Origin: JBLHKS01 sp047620505
GTDB taxonomy: Bacteria; Verrucomicrobiota; Verrucomicrobiia; Verrucomicrobiales; DEV007
NCBI GenBank assembly: GCA_047620505.1
Contig: JBLHKS010000035.1
Coordinates: forward strand, 1 to 46,035
Reading direction: 5' to 3'
DNA: 46,035 nt
Part shown: positions 1 through 7,880 of the stretch, in pieces
How positions within the stretch are numbered: position 1 is the stretch's first letter
Layout: every line of letters starts with the position of its first letter
Made by a program: the position numbers and the translations under genes
Notes under the pieces: model-generated
What the model saw: the letters and a program-made list of their open reading frames with translations, nothing else
What the model was told of the DNA's origin: nothing
Database searches by the model: none

Positions 1-2
1 AT

Positions 3-48
3 AGCTTCAGGAATCGAGAAGACGGTCGTTCTTATTATTCCTGAAGCT
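3..48. repeat. Inverted repeat at left edge, terminator-like
   Basis: Two perfect 12-bp arms, AGCTTCAGGAAT at 3-14 and ATTCCTGAAGCT at 37-48, flank a 22-nt loop. The 10-mer CTGAAGCTTC recurs at 41-50 and 125-134, so the motif is locally iterated. It lies just downstream of the minus-strand NACHT gene, which ends at 144, and could act as its terminator or be a small dispersed repeat. No gene is evident in positions 1-143. Confidence 0.5.
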
Positions 49-143
49 TCATGATCGCCGCCGACGACTGTTTCGGGCGCTCTTGAGCCTTCAGGATTAA
101 CGACGGCGGATGTTTTCGCCTTTTCTGAAGCTTCGAGATCTCC

Positions 144-3086
144 TCATGCATCTTCCTCTTCCGGTTCCGGAAGCCAGTCCGGCTCCCCGCGGATCTGCTT
201 CAGCTGCGCTGGGCTGAGTTGACTGCGGCGGATTCTCGCTCCGTCCAGGCTCGCTTCGCCCAGGCTCGCTTCGCCCAGGCTCGCTTCGCCCAGGCTCGCT
301 TCGCCCAGGCTCGCTTCGCCCAGGCTCGCTTCGCCCAGGCTCGCTTCGCCCAGGCTCGCTCCGTGCAGGGTCGCTCCGTGCAGGCTCGCTTCATCCAGGC
401 TCGCTTCGACCAGGCTCGCTCCGTCCAGGCTCGCTCCGTCCAGTCTCGCTGCGTCCAGTCTCGCTGCGTCCAGTCTCGCTCCGTCCAGGCTCGCTGCGTC
501 CAGGCTCGCTCCGGAAAGTTCCTGCATGACGGCTAGTACCTGTGAGAAATTCAATCCGGCGAGCGATTTCAAGACAACGGGCGGACTGTTTCGGATGATC
601 CGGTAGCCCCGGATGGTAAGAATCCGTCCGAAATCGATCGCCTGCCCGCGCACGCGGTGGAGCCAGTCTCCAAACGCGCCCTTGCGATCTTCCGGCCAGA
701 CAAATGGCTCCGCTTCGCCAACACGGCGGACGCAGGCATGGCAGGCGGCGAGGAGGGATTCTTCGGCGTGGTCGGCCTGACAGCGGAGTTCCTGGAAACT
801 CGCCTGGGAACCGATCCGCTCCATCGGCGTTCCTTGGAGCACGGCCTCGGTGAAGAGTTCGTGGAAGACGTCGCGCCATTGCCGGGCGCGCTTGTCCGTT
901 TGATCGTCTTGAGGGAGGGCATCGCTCCGTCGATGCCGCGCCGGTCCTGCAATTTCGGTTCGCCGGTCGTCCGCGGAACCGACGGAGCGGTTCCCTCCTT
1001 CGGCGCCAGGCAGCTGCTGGGAGACTTCGCGGACGAAGAAGTCAAAGAGCCACGCGTCCATCCGGGTCGGCCCAGTAATCTTCGCCCACTCAACCAGAGC
1101 CATCGGGATGTCCCAGCCATCATTGAAGTCCTCCGTTCGTCGACTGCGCTCTTTGACGATCCTGGCCATGAGCCGGACGAGACGGCGGGCGGTGAGGTAT
1201 TCGCCGAAGCTCTTGTGAGTGAATTCAAAGGCGCTCTCGGTCGCGGCCCCGCCGAGATCGGCTTCGCGGAAGAAGAAGGCGACGAGGAGCTTGGTGATCC
1301 CGGCTTCGGCGCCTTTTTCGACCTTTTCGAGCAGTGGGATGAGGCCGGCGTCGGTGAGATGCGTTTTGATTTCGGTCTCGGTCGTTGTGCGGGCGTCGCC
1401 GCTGTGCCAGGCGGAGGCGGCGATTTCTTCGAGGATGAGGAAGAAATCTTCTTTCTTGAGATCACCGACGTGTGGGTTGCGGCGTTCCTGCTTTCCGGCC
1501 CAGCCACGGTGGTAGACGGCCTCGATCAGGTCTTCGTAGACTTCGTTGAGGGAGGTGTCGTCATCGAACTGAATCCGGTCGCGGTCTTTGGAGAGGGCGA
1601 CGAGGTAGTTGAGGAGCGGCTGGGCGGTGATTTCGCGGAGATTGCTGTCTTTGAATTCCTTCGGACACTTGGTGTAGCCGCCCGCAGTGAGGTCGCCGTA
1701 CTTTTCCCACCAGAGATCGCGTTGATCGGCCTCCAGCAGTTGCTGGTCGCCGTGCTTCGGCCAGGATTCTTCGTCGGCCTTGGTCGGCGGGCATAAGGGA
1801 AGGACATCGAGAAGGCGTTCGCCGCGGAAGGCAGCCTGATTGGCCTGAATGACGAGTTCGCGTCCGGTCAGGAGAATCCGGAGACTGGCGTCGTCGCTGG
1901 TGTTGAGTTGATTGAGCGCGGTTTCGAGGGCGCGGACGAATTCGGTGGCGACGCGGGCGCCGACGTGGCCCATCTGGGAGAGTTCGTCGAGGCCGTCGAA
2001 GATGAGGAGGACGGTGTTGGCTTTGAGGAAGTCGGGATCGAGCGGGTTGAAGCTGAGCCGGCCGGTTTCCTGTAGGAATTGGTCGATGGCGGCAGCGAGG
2101 CTTTCTTCGGGCCGGAAGTGATGGAGCGGGATGAAAAGCGTGGTGATGCCCTCGGCGCGGAGATCGTCGGCGATTTCGGCGGCGAAAATTTTGCAGAAGG
2201 AAGATTTGCCGCTGCCGGGCCCGCCGGAGAGACAGCGGATCGCGTCGCCGGATTTGGCGTTGAGCGCCCAGGTTTTGAGGTGATCGGTGAGGTCGACGCA
2301 GGTGCGCTGGATTTCGTCTTCCGGTTCGCCGTCATCGGTCTTCTTGCGCCGCCGCTTCGGTTTGTGATCGTAGGCCCCGCGGAGGTCGACGTAGATGTCG
2401 GCAAGCGAGAAAGATTCGTCGAACATCGGCTCTTTGACCTGGCGCTTGAGCCAGGCTGCGTATTCGAGCCAGCTGCGTTGATTGGCATCGGCGGCGTCAA
2501 AGGGCGTGTGGAGCTTTTCGACGATCTCGGCGTAGGTCGTGTGGTTGGCGCGCCATTCGCGGCGGAGTTCGAAGACGAAGTAGCTCTCGAGCCGTCCGGT
2601 GATGGCGCGGGCTTTGGGCTCGGGGACGCCGAATCCGCGGAGCCATTCGAAGAAGACCGGCTGGAAGTCGGCCAGCAGCTGCAGGTTCTCCGGATGGTCG
2701 AAGAAGTCGGGCGCGAGGATGGCTTCGGAGGACTTCAGCGCCTCGAGGGCTTTGTCGGCGAGCGTGTCGGGATTGGCGGTTCCGCGTTCGAGGATGATGT
2801 CGCTGGTGGCGGCTTCTTCGAGGAGTTTGTCGGCGGCTTTGGCGAGCGCAGTGTAGACGAGACGCCAGGCGAGTTGCTCGGGCTTGGACTTCGCGCTGAT
2901 GGAAGCGGCGGCGTCGATCAGGGATTTAATCCCGGCGTCCCATTTCTGAAAGGTGAAGGCGACGACGGTCTTGCCGAGATTGACGAGGAGACTCTTGATG
3001 TCGGGTTTGAGCCGTTTGCGGATCGAGGTGGGCTCTTCGAGCGTGAAGTCGGCGCTCGGGTTCTTTTTCGCAGCTTTTTTCGCCAT
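144..3086 (-). CDS. NACHT/STAND NTPase with C-terminal pentapeptide repeats
   Basis: The product is 980 aa with an ATG start at 3086. Residues 1-270 are alpha-helical-looking with no domain I recognise. A NACHT-type NTPase follows: Walker A GGPGSGKSS at about 288-296, Walker B LLIFDGLDEL at about 360-369, and a sensor-like LLTGRE at about 405. A helical middle region leads to pentapeptide repeats (A(D/N)LxxA type, here SLDGA/RLDAA/SLGEA) at about 860-945, which should form a right-handed quadrilateral beta-helix. This architecture is typical of STAND sensors, and bacterial NACHT proteins are established anti-phage proteins, so a defence role is a reasonable inference. No effector domain is obvious, and no other defence gene is visible nearby. 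Two oddities are seven identical 15-bp units encoding the repeat domain (256-360) and an Arg-rich in-frame insertion encoded by a palindromic repeat (914-998). A lone stress or regulatory STAND protein is the alternative. Confidence 0.85.
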   Translation of the reverse strand: MAKKAAKKNPSADFTLEEPTSIRKRLKPDIKSLLVNLGKTVVAFTFQKWDAGIKSLIDAAASISAKSKPEQLAWRLVYTALAKAADKLLEEAATSDIILERGTANPDTLADKALEALKSSEAILAPDFFDHPENLQLLADFQPVFFEWLRGFGVPEPKARAITGRLESYFVFELRREWRANHTTYAEIVEKLHTPFDAADANQRSWLEYAAWLKRQVKEPMFDESFSLADIYVDLRGAYDHKPKRRRKKTDDGEPEDEIQRTCVDLTDHLKTWALNAKSGDAIRCLSGGPGSGKSSFCKIFAAEIADDLRAEGITTLFIPLHHFRPEESLAAAIDQFLQETGRLSFNPLDPDFLKANTVLLIFDGLDELSQMGHVGARVATEFVRALETALNQLNTSDDASLRILLTGRELVIQANQAAFRGERLLDVLPLCPPTKADEESWPKHGDQQLLEADQRDLWWEKYGDLTAGGYTKCPKEFKDSNLREITAQPLLNYLVALSKDRDRIQFDDDTSLNEVYEDLIEAVYHRGWAGKQERRNPHVGDLKKEDFFLILEEIAASAWHSGDARTTTETEIKTHLTDAGLIPLLEKVEKGAEAGITKLLVAFFFREADLGGAATESAFEFTHKSFGEYLTARRLVRLMARIVKERSRRTEDFNDGWDIPMALVEWAKITGPTRMDAWLFDFFVREVSQQLPGAEGGNRSVGSADDRRTEIAGPARHRRSDALPQDDQTDKRARQWRDVFHELFTEAVLQGTPMERIGSQASFQELRCQADHAEESLLAACHACVRRVGEAEPFVWPEDRKGAFGDWLHRVRGQAIDFGRILTIRGYRIIRNSPPVVLKSLAGLNFSQVLAVMQELSGASLDAASLDGARLDAARLDAARLDGASLDGASLVEASLDEASLHGATLHGASLGEASLGEASLGEASLGEASLGEASLGEASLGEASLDGARIRRSQLSPAQLKQIRGEPDWLPEPEEEDA
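241..512 (-). repeat. 15-bp tandem repeat encoding pentapeptide array
   Basis: About 18 consecutive 15-bp units run through the 3' end of the NACHT gene, each encoding one pentapeptide. Seven units at 256-360 are identical (plus strand TCGCCCAGGCTCGCT, peptide SLGEA). The flanking units at 361-512 have diverged. Because the unit is a multiple of three, copy-number change keeps the frame. Confidence 0.95.
914..998. repeat. GGAG...CTCC paired-hairpin repeat inside NACHT gene
   Basis: Two 24-bp arms (914-937 and 975-998) are inverted copies of each other, begin with GGAG and end with CTCC, and match at about 19 of 24 positions. Each arm is itself a hairpin, for example GGCATCG-CTCCGT-CGATGCC. 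The 85-bp element is read in frame and encodes an Arg-rich stretch unlike the rest of the protein. Its form fits a paired REP (BIME-like) insertion. Confidence 0.7.
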
Positions 3087-3147
3087 AGCGGAATGAGCTT
3101 AGAACCGGAAGCAGGGGCCTGACAAGCGAAACGAAGCCGCCGCCATA

Positions 3148-3354
3148 GTAGGATGGACTTCCAGTCCGTCTGTCAGGTCGACCGGGGACGGGCTGGAAAG
3201 GTCTGTTGCCCAACTCAAGAAGGGCGCGAAGTGGCACGGATTTGTAATCCGTCCGCGCCCTTCGCGAGAGTCGGCTCCCCGACGGATTGCAAATCCGTGC
3301 CACGGGGGAGCCGACTCTTGGAGTTGGGCAACAGCCCCGGAAGCTCCATCCTAC
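3148..3354. repeat. GTAG-bounded nested palindrome (REP-like), possible terminator
   Basis: The outer arms are GTAGGATGGA (3148-3157) and TCCATCCTAC (3345-3354). Inside lie CTGTTGCCCAACTC (3203-3216) with its perfect complement at 3321-3334, AAGGGCGCG (3220-3228) with CGCGCCCTT (3254-3262), and AGAGTCGGCTCCCC (3267-3280) with its complement at 3305-3318. Two further hairpins are built on the words ACGGATT and TTCCAG. T5 follows at 3355-3359. The region lies between the 5' end of the NACHT gene and the 3' end of the M23 gene and holds no gene. It looks like several REP units nested together. Confidence 0.85.
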
Positions 3355-3380
3355 TTTTTGCCCATCACTTTCATTCAGCC

Positions 3381-4844
3381 TCACTCCGCCTGGAATGGCC
3401 CGGCACGGTAGCGCTGCGACTCCACCAATCCATTCGAATGAGGACGGGTGTTCCGGAAAGTAATCGGCCGGGTATTCCCATCTCTGCGCTGGAGAACTTC
3501 GAAATGAAGATGCGGCTGCGAGCTGTCTCCCGAGTTTCCGCTCTTCGCGATTCTCTGGCCCTGAGAAACTCGGTCTCCCACGCGCACCCTCGCGCCGTTT
3601 CGGTTCAGGTGATAGTAGCCGGTAACCGTTCTGTCAGAATGCCGGATGACGATGAAGTTCTCCTCTCCGGATACGCCCGTCCCGTTCGAAAAACTCTCTT
3701 CCACTTCGATCACGACTCCCGCCCTCGCGGCTCTGATGGTGGATCCGTTAGGCATGTCGAAGTCGTAGGCGAACTTCTGGCTTCCAGAGTTAGAGTCGCC
3801 GCGGTTGCCCTGCCCAATATTGTAGGAAGAACCAACCGACCAGGGCAGAATGTAGAGCGAGTTGGCCTGGATGGGGTAGACGGTCCCCGCTCTCGTTCGG
3901 CTGATGGGGACCTCGATGGAGACCAATTCCGGCTCGCTCACTTCCGTCAGGATTCGGCCAAGCCGTGGCGTCCGTTCGCTGTAAAAGCGCTCCTGCAGCG
4001 AAGGGGCGGTCGCGGGCTCCTGACTGAGCGAGCGGAAGGCCGCGATCAGACCGCCCTCGCGCTTGATCGTCTTTCCAAAATCAAGAGGCACGGACGCGCT
4101 GAGCGACGCCACCCAGTTGCTGTTTCCTCCAAAAACTTCTTCATCCTGATACCAGGTGATCCCAGCGGTGAGCAGATCGATCGGGCGGTACTCAACTCCT
4201 GCCATGACTCCTGAAAGGTCCCCGCTGTAGGGCATGTCATAGGCGTAGGCTCCGACCATCAACTCCAGGCCCGTCGGTTGATCGCGAAACGTCAGGGGCA
4301 GTTCCAACCTGAGATCTCCTCCGCTATCCATGGCCTGCTCGAAGGTCTGATAATTGAAGATCGCGCCAGCTGACGGGACCGAAAATGAACCGGCGTCTTC
4401 CCTCTCGCTGGTCCCCAGATACCAGTTCAGGTGGAGGTCGATTCCGGACCCGTGGAATACGTCCATCCCAAGTCCAAACTGGGTGAAGTTGTTCTGATCG
4501 ATCGCCGTTTCGCTGAGATCCAGATGGGCCCGAAAACCGAGGACCGAATCCAGTTCCTCGACGATTTGCCGGTAGCCGAGGCCGAAACTCCCATGATGCG
4601 AATCGTCGTCCCGGCTGTTGACGTGGAGATGCCCGAAAATCCCGCGTCGATCGCCATCGAAGGTGTAGAGCGGGAAGACGGAATCGAGGAAGACATCCGA
4701 CAAGTCTTCCGAGAAATTGCCGCCGAATTCGACCTGGGAGCTGGCATCGTTCGACTGGATCGGGTTCTGGAAAGGTGCTTTTCCTTCCTCCTGAGCCTCA
4801 GCCGCTACCACCATGGCGATCAAGCCTGCGAGGCCGCGTACCAT
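3381..4844 (-). CDS. Secreted protein: beta-barrel-like N-terminus plus M23 peptidase domain
   Basis: The start chosen is the ATG at 4844, because it opens a clear signal peptide (MVRGLAGLIAMVVAAEAQ) and gives 487 aa; an upstream TTG at 4928 would add 28 residues lacking signal character. Residues about 35-310 resemble the inverse-autotransporter/intimin type beta-domain: alternating aromatic and polar strands, 'GIFGHLHVNSRDDDS', 'LGLGM', 'HLNWY'. Residues about 365-487 are a LytM/M23 domain with YDFDMP, YYHL and HLHFEV. The HxH zinc pair is present. The first zinc-ligand His expected ahead of the YDF motif is not evident, so catalysis is uncertain. The family cleaves peptidoglycan cross-links, and here the domain may be tethered at the outer membrane. 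The gene diverges from the esterase gene at 4959. Confidence 0.75.
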   Translation of the reverse strand: MVRGLAGLIAMVVAAEAQEEGKAPFQNPIQSNDASSQVEFGGNFSEDLSDVFLDSVFPLYTFDGDRRGIFGHLHVNSRDDDSHHGSFGLGYRQIVEELDSVLGFRAHLDLSETAIDQNNFTQFGLGMDVFHGSGIDLHLNWYLGTSEREDAGSFSVPSAGAIFNYQTFEQAMDSGGDLRLELPLTFRDQPTGLELMVGAYAYDMPYSGDLSGVMAGVEYRPIDLLTAGITWYQDEEVFGGNSNWVASLSASVPLDFGKTIKREGGLIAAFRSLSQEPATAPSLQERFYSERTPRLGRILTEVSEPELVSIEVPISRTRAGTVYPIQANSLYILPWSVGSSYNIGQGNRGDSNSGSQKFAYDFDMPNGSTIRAARAGVVIEVEESFSNGTGVSGEENFIVIRHSDRTVTGYYHLNRNGARVRVGDRVSQGQRIAKSGNSGDSSQPHLHFEVLQRRDGNTRPITFRNTRPHSNGLVESQRYRAGPFQAE

Positions 4845-4920
4845 CCGTTTCGTTTCCCTTTTTCGCGCATCGCGGAGCGTAGAGGAGTGGGGAAAATTCT
4901 GCCAGCCATAATTCCCAACC

Positions 4921-4949
4921 CTTGCCAAGCGCCGTGGTTCGAGTAGCCT
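4921..4949 (+). promoter_or_regulatory. Putative promoter of esterase/DUF1080 gene
   Basis: CTTGCC (4921-4926), a 17-nt spacer and TAGCCT (4944-4949) precede the ATG at 4959. The same words occur with 18-nt spacers upstream of the ACT gene and, as CTCGCC/TAGCCT, upstream of the MFS gene on the minus strand. A start about 7 nt after TAGCCT would make the transcript almost leaderless. Confidence 0.45.
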
Positions 4950-4958
4950 CCGATCCTC

Positions 4959-7217
4959 ATGAAAAAGACCCTGACTTTGATCTTCTCACTGCTCGCGCTC
5001 GCGATTGGAGCGCAAGCGCAGGACCTCGCTCTGGCGAAGGTTTTTGGCGACCACATGGTGCTTCAGCAAGGCAAGCCGACTTCGGTCTTCGGAACGGCTC
5101 CGGCTGGCTCGGAAGTGACGGTGGAGTTTGCTCAGCAGCTGCTGAAAGCGACGGCAGACAAAAACGGCGCGTGGACGGTTCAGCTCAAGGCGTTGAAGAC
5201 GAACGCGAAGGGCCAAACGCTGAAAGTCAGCACGGGTGATTTGGCGGTCGAAGCGAAAGATGTCTTGATCGGCGAAGTCTGGATGTGTTCCGGCCAATCA
5301 AACATGGCGTGGACGTTGAATCGGGCCAGCACGGGCGCGAAAGCCGCGGCGGCTGCGAACTACCCGAATCTCCGGCTTTTCACGACCCCGCCCGCAACCG
5401 CCGCAGAGCCGAAGAGCGACGTGACCGGCGGCGAGTGGAAGATCTGCTCGCCTGAAACGGCGCCGAATTTCTCCGCGGTCGGCTTCTTCTTTGGACGCGA
5501 GTTGCTCCAGAATCTGGACACGCCAATCGGCCTCGTCGGCACCGCCTGGGGCGGCAAACCATCGGAAGCGTTCACGAGCCGCGAAACGCTCGCCGCAACT
5601 CCGGCAGCCGTGCCGCTTCTTAAGGAATTGGATGCGCGTCAGGCGGCTTACGATCCAGCAGTTGCTCAGGCGACCTACGAAAAACAGAAGGCGGCGTTTG
5701 ATGAGAAAATGGCGGCGTTCCGCAAGGCAAAAGCCGCTGGCGAGGATCCGAAGAACCCGGGCCGAGCGCCAGGGAAACAGTCGGCACCGAATCTGTCTCC
5801 CAACGCTGGCGCGGCGATCTATAACCAGATGATCGCGCCGTGGAATTCGTACGCGATCGCAGGCGCGATCTGGTATCAGGGCGAGTCAAACGCGAGTCGC
5901 GCGGTTCAGTACGAGACGATTTTTCCGGCGATGATCGCCGATTGGCGCAAGCAACGTGGCGGCGATGAGATTCCGTTTTACCTCGTGCAGCTCGCCAACT
6001 TCAAGGCGGTGTCGACTGAGCCTGGCGCTCCTGATGTCTGGGCCGAATTGCAGAACGCGCAGACCCTGACGTTGCAAAAACTGCCGAACACCGGCATGGC
6101 GATCATCAACGACATCGGCGACGCCAAAGACATTCATCCGGGGAACAAGGAAGACGTCGGCAAACGGCTTTCGCTCTGGGCGTTGGCCGAGCATTATGGA
6201 AAAGACGTCAGCCCGGTTTCCGGCCCGATCATGAGCAAGCACGAAGTCGTCGATGGCGGGATTCGGGTGCATTTCGATCACGTCGGCGAGGGTCTGAAAT
6301 CGCGCGACGGCGAGAAGCTCCAGCGCTTCGTGATCGCGGGTGAAGACAAGAAATGGGTCTGGGCGGACGCGGTGATCGAAGACGGCGGCGCCAGCGTTCT
6401 CGTATCCAGTGCGGAGGTCCCGAAACCAGCAGCTGCTCGTTACGCCTGGGCCGCGAATCCCGAGGGCGCGAACCTCGTCAACTCCGCTGACCTACCCGCT
6501 TCGCTCTTCCGCACCGATGACTGGCCGCTTTCGACCGAAGGCATCCTGACACTCGCAGATTCCGCTGCGGCTCGCAACTTGGCGAACATCGATCAAGTCC
6601 ACGATCGCCTGCGTTCTCAAGGCTGGGAAATCCTCTTCAACGCCAAGGACCTGACCGGCTGGAAAAACCCTTTCGACTACGGCGAAGCGACGGTGAAGAA
6701 CGGAGAAATCCACCTCGCTGCGGAGAAGAAATTCTTTCTCACTATCGAAAAGAAATACGCCAATTTCCAGCTCGTCGCCGAGATTCATCTTCCAGAAGGG
6801 AAAGCGAATTCCGGCATCATGTTTCGCTGCCACGTCGAGCCCGGCAAAGTCTACGGCTACCAGGCCGAGTGCGACGGCTCGGATCGTCGTTGGTCAGGCG
6901 GGCTCTACGATGAAGGCCGACGCCAGTGGATCTGGCCGAGCACCGAGGGCCGCTCTGAGGAAAAATTCCTCGCTCATCTTGAAGAATCCCAAGCCCATAT
7001 GAAGAAGCCGGAAGTCGCTGGCGCTTTGCAGCGGAACGGCTGGAACAAATATCAGATCACCTGCAACGGCGATCGGATCATCATCAAGGTCAACAACGTG
7101 ACGATCACCGATTTCCGCGATGATCTCGATGCAGAAGGCTTCATCGGCATCCAGCACCACGGCGAAAAGGGCGCGGTTTACCGCTTCCGGAATATCTACA
7201 TCAAGCCGCTGGATTAG
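4959..7217 (+). CDS. Sialate O-acetylesterase-type SGNH hydrolase fused to DUF1080
   Basis: The product is 752 aa with a signal peptide (MKKTLTLIFSLLALAIGAQAQ). The SGNH esterase part has block I CSGQSNMAW at about 110-118, the IWYQGESN block at about 303-310 and the terminal Asp/His block 'DAKDIHPGNK' at about 387-397. This matches the carbohydrate-acetylesterase (SASA/DUF303) family, which removes O-acetyl groups from sialic acids or other glycans. From about residue 555 (GWEILFNAKDLTGW) to the end is a DUF1080 (3-keto-disaccharide hydrolase/LamG-like) domain with GKANSGIMFR and a C-terminal YRFRNIYIKPL strand. Secretion and both domains point to scavenging of decorated glycans. It contains one exact CAGCAGCTGCTG (5133) and one near copy (6427). 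Confidence 0.88.
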   Translation: MKKTLTLIFSLLALAIGAQAQDLALAKVFGDHMVLQQGKPTSVFGTAPAGSEVTVEFAQQLLKATADKNGAWTVQLKALKTNAKGQTLKVSTGDLAVEAKDVLIGEVWMCSGQSNMAWTLNRASTGAKAAAAANYPNLRLFTTPPATAAEPKSDVTGGEWKICSPETAPNFSAVGFFFGRELLQNLDTPIGLVGTAWGGKPSEAFTSRETLAATPAAVPLLKELDARQAAYDPAVAQATYEKQKAAFDEKMAAFRKAKAAGEDPKNPGRAPGKQSAPNLSPNAGAAIYNQMIAPWNSYAIAGAIWYQGESNASRAVQYETIFPAMIADWRKQRGGDEIPFYLVQLANFKAVSTEPGAPDVWAELQNAQTLTLQKLPNTGMAIINDIGDAKDIHPGNKEDVGKRLSLWALAEHYGKDVSPVSGPIMSKHEVVDGGIRVHFDHVGEGLKSRDGEKLQRFVIAGEDKKWVWADAVIEDGGASVLVSSAEVPKPAAARYAWAANPEGANLVNSADLPASLFRTDDWPLSTEGILTLADSAAARNLANIDQVHDRLRSQGWEILFNAKDLTGWKNPFDYGEATVKNGEIHLAAEKKFFLTIEKKYANFQLVAEIHLPEGKANSGIMFRCHVEPGKVYGYQAECDGSDRRWSGGLYDEGRRQWIWPSTEGRSEEKFLAHLEESQAHMKKPEVAGALQRNGWNKYQITCNGDRIIIKVNNVTITDFRDDLDAEGFIGIQHHGEKGAVYRFRNIYIKPLD

Positions 7218-7229
7218 GCCGGCTCGGAT

Positions 7230-7297
7230 GTAGCGGTGGCTTCCAGTCGCTATTTTTCGCTCGGCGATGGCTCTTGGCGGCTGGAAGCCACCACTAC
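7230..7297. repeat. GTAG...CTAC hairpin repeat (REP-like)
   Basis: Arms 7230-7246 (GTAGCGGTGGCTTCCAG) and 7281-7297 (CTGGAAGCCACCACTAC) are complementary except at one position. The element follows the stop codon of the esterase gene, so it may also protect or terminate that message. It shares the GTAG foot and the TTCCAG word with the 3148-3354 element. Confidence 0.75.
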
Positions 7298-7337
7298 CAA
7301 GGTTCGTTCGCCCGCACCGAGGGCCCGAAGCCAAACC

Positions 7338-7367
7338 CTTGCCTTCGGGGTTGCTTTCGAGTAGCCT
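7338..7367 (+). promoter_or_regulatory. Putative promoter of ACT-domain gene
   Basis: CTTGCC (7338-7343), an 18-nt spacer and TAGCCT (7362-7367). The surrounding words AACCCTTGCC and TTCGAGTAGCCTCCG are identical to those upstream of the gene at 4959. Confidence 0.45.
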
Positions 7368-7387
7368 CCGTAAAATCTCCTAGACCC

Positions 7388-7867
7388 GTGGAATTCGAAG
7401 ACCTTGATGATTCAGCCCCGATAATTTCACTGCCCGGCGGGCCCGTCGTGCAGCTGACCGTATTTCTGGAAAACCGCGTCGGCGCGCTGCTTTCGATCGT
7501 CCGGATGATCAACGAACTCCGTGTCGAAGTTCTCGGCATGAGCATGGTCGATTCGGTCGACGTCACGATCGTCCGGCTGATCGTGACCGATCCGGAGGCC
7601 GTCAGCGCGCGGTTTATGGAGCGCGGAATTCCGTTTTCGGAATCGCAGATGGTTGTGATCGAACTCAAATCGGGTGCTCAGAGCCTCGCCGGTTGCCTCG
7701 CGGTGTTGCTTGAGGTCGAAACGAACATTCATTTCACCTACCCGCTGATGTCGCGTCCCGATGGCAAGTCGGCGATCGCGATGAATGTCGAGGACCCGGA
7801 TTTCTCGGCGGCAGCGCTGACGAAGGCCGGGTTTCGGACGCTTTTTCAGGAAGACTTGAGCCGTTAG
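7388..7867 (+). CDS. ACT-domain protein
   Basis: About 159 aa. The first ACT fold begins VVQLTVFLENRVGALLSIVRMINE (given only in part here: VFLENRVGALLSIV), which is the beta-alpha-beta signature of small-molecule-binding ACT domains such as the acetolactate synthase regulatory subunit. A second half with 'LEVETNIHFTYPLMSRPDGKSAIA' is a second ACT-like repeat. ACT domains bind amino acids and allosterically control metabolic enzymes. No target enzyme lies adjacent, and the acetolactate synthase locus is 13 kb away. The GTG start at 7388 was chosen because it falls just after the putative promoter; the frame is open further upstream through the palindrome, which is unlikely to be coding. The start is uncertain. 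Confidence 0.7.
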   Translation: MEFEDLDDSAPIISLPGGPVVQLTVFLENRVGALLSIVRMINELRVEVLGMSMVDSVDVTIVRLIVTDPEAVSARFMERGIPFSESQMVVIELKSGAQSLAGCLAVLLEVETNIHFTYPLMSRPDGKSAIAMNVEDPDFSAAALTKAGFRTLFQEDLSR

Positions 7868-7880
7868 TCGAGGCGAGCCC

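Noticed and set aside
241..512. Regular short repeats that look CRISPR-like
   Set aside because: Units are contiguous 15-mers with no spacers and encode pentapeptides in frame.
657..3122. Long plus-strand open frames opposite the NACHT gene
   Set aside because: They are antisense shadows in GC-rich DNA; only the minus frame has NTPase motifs.
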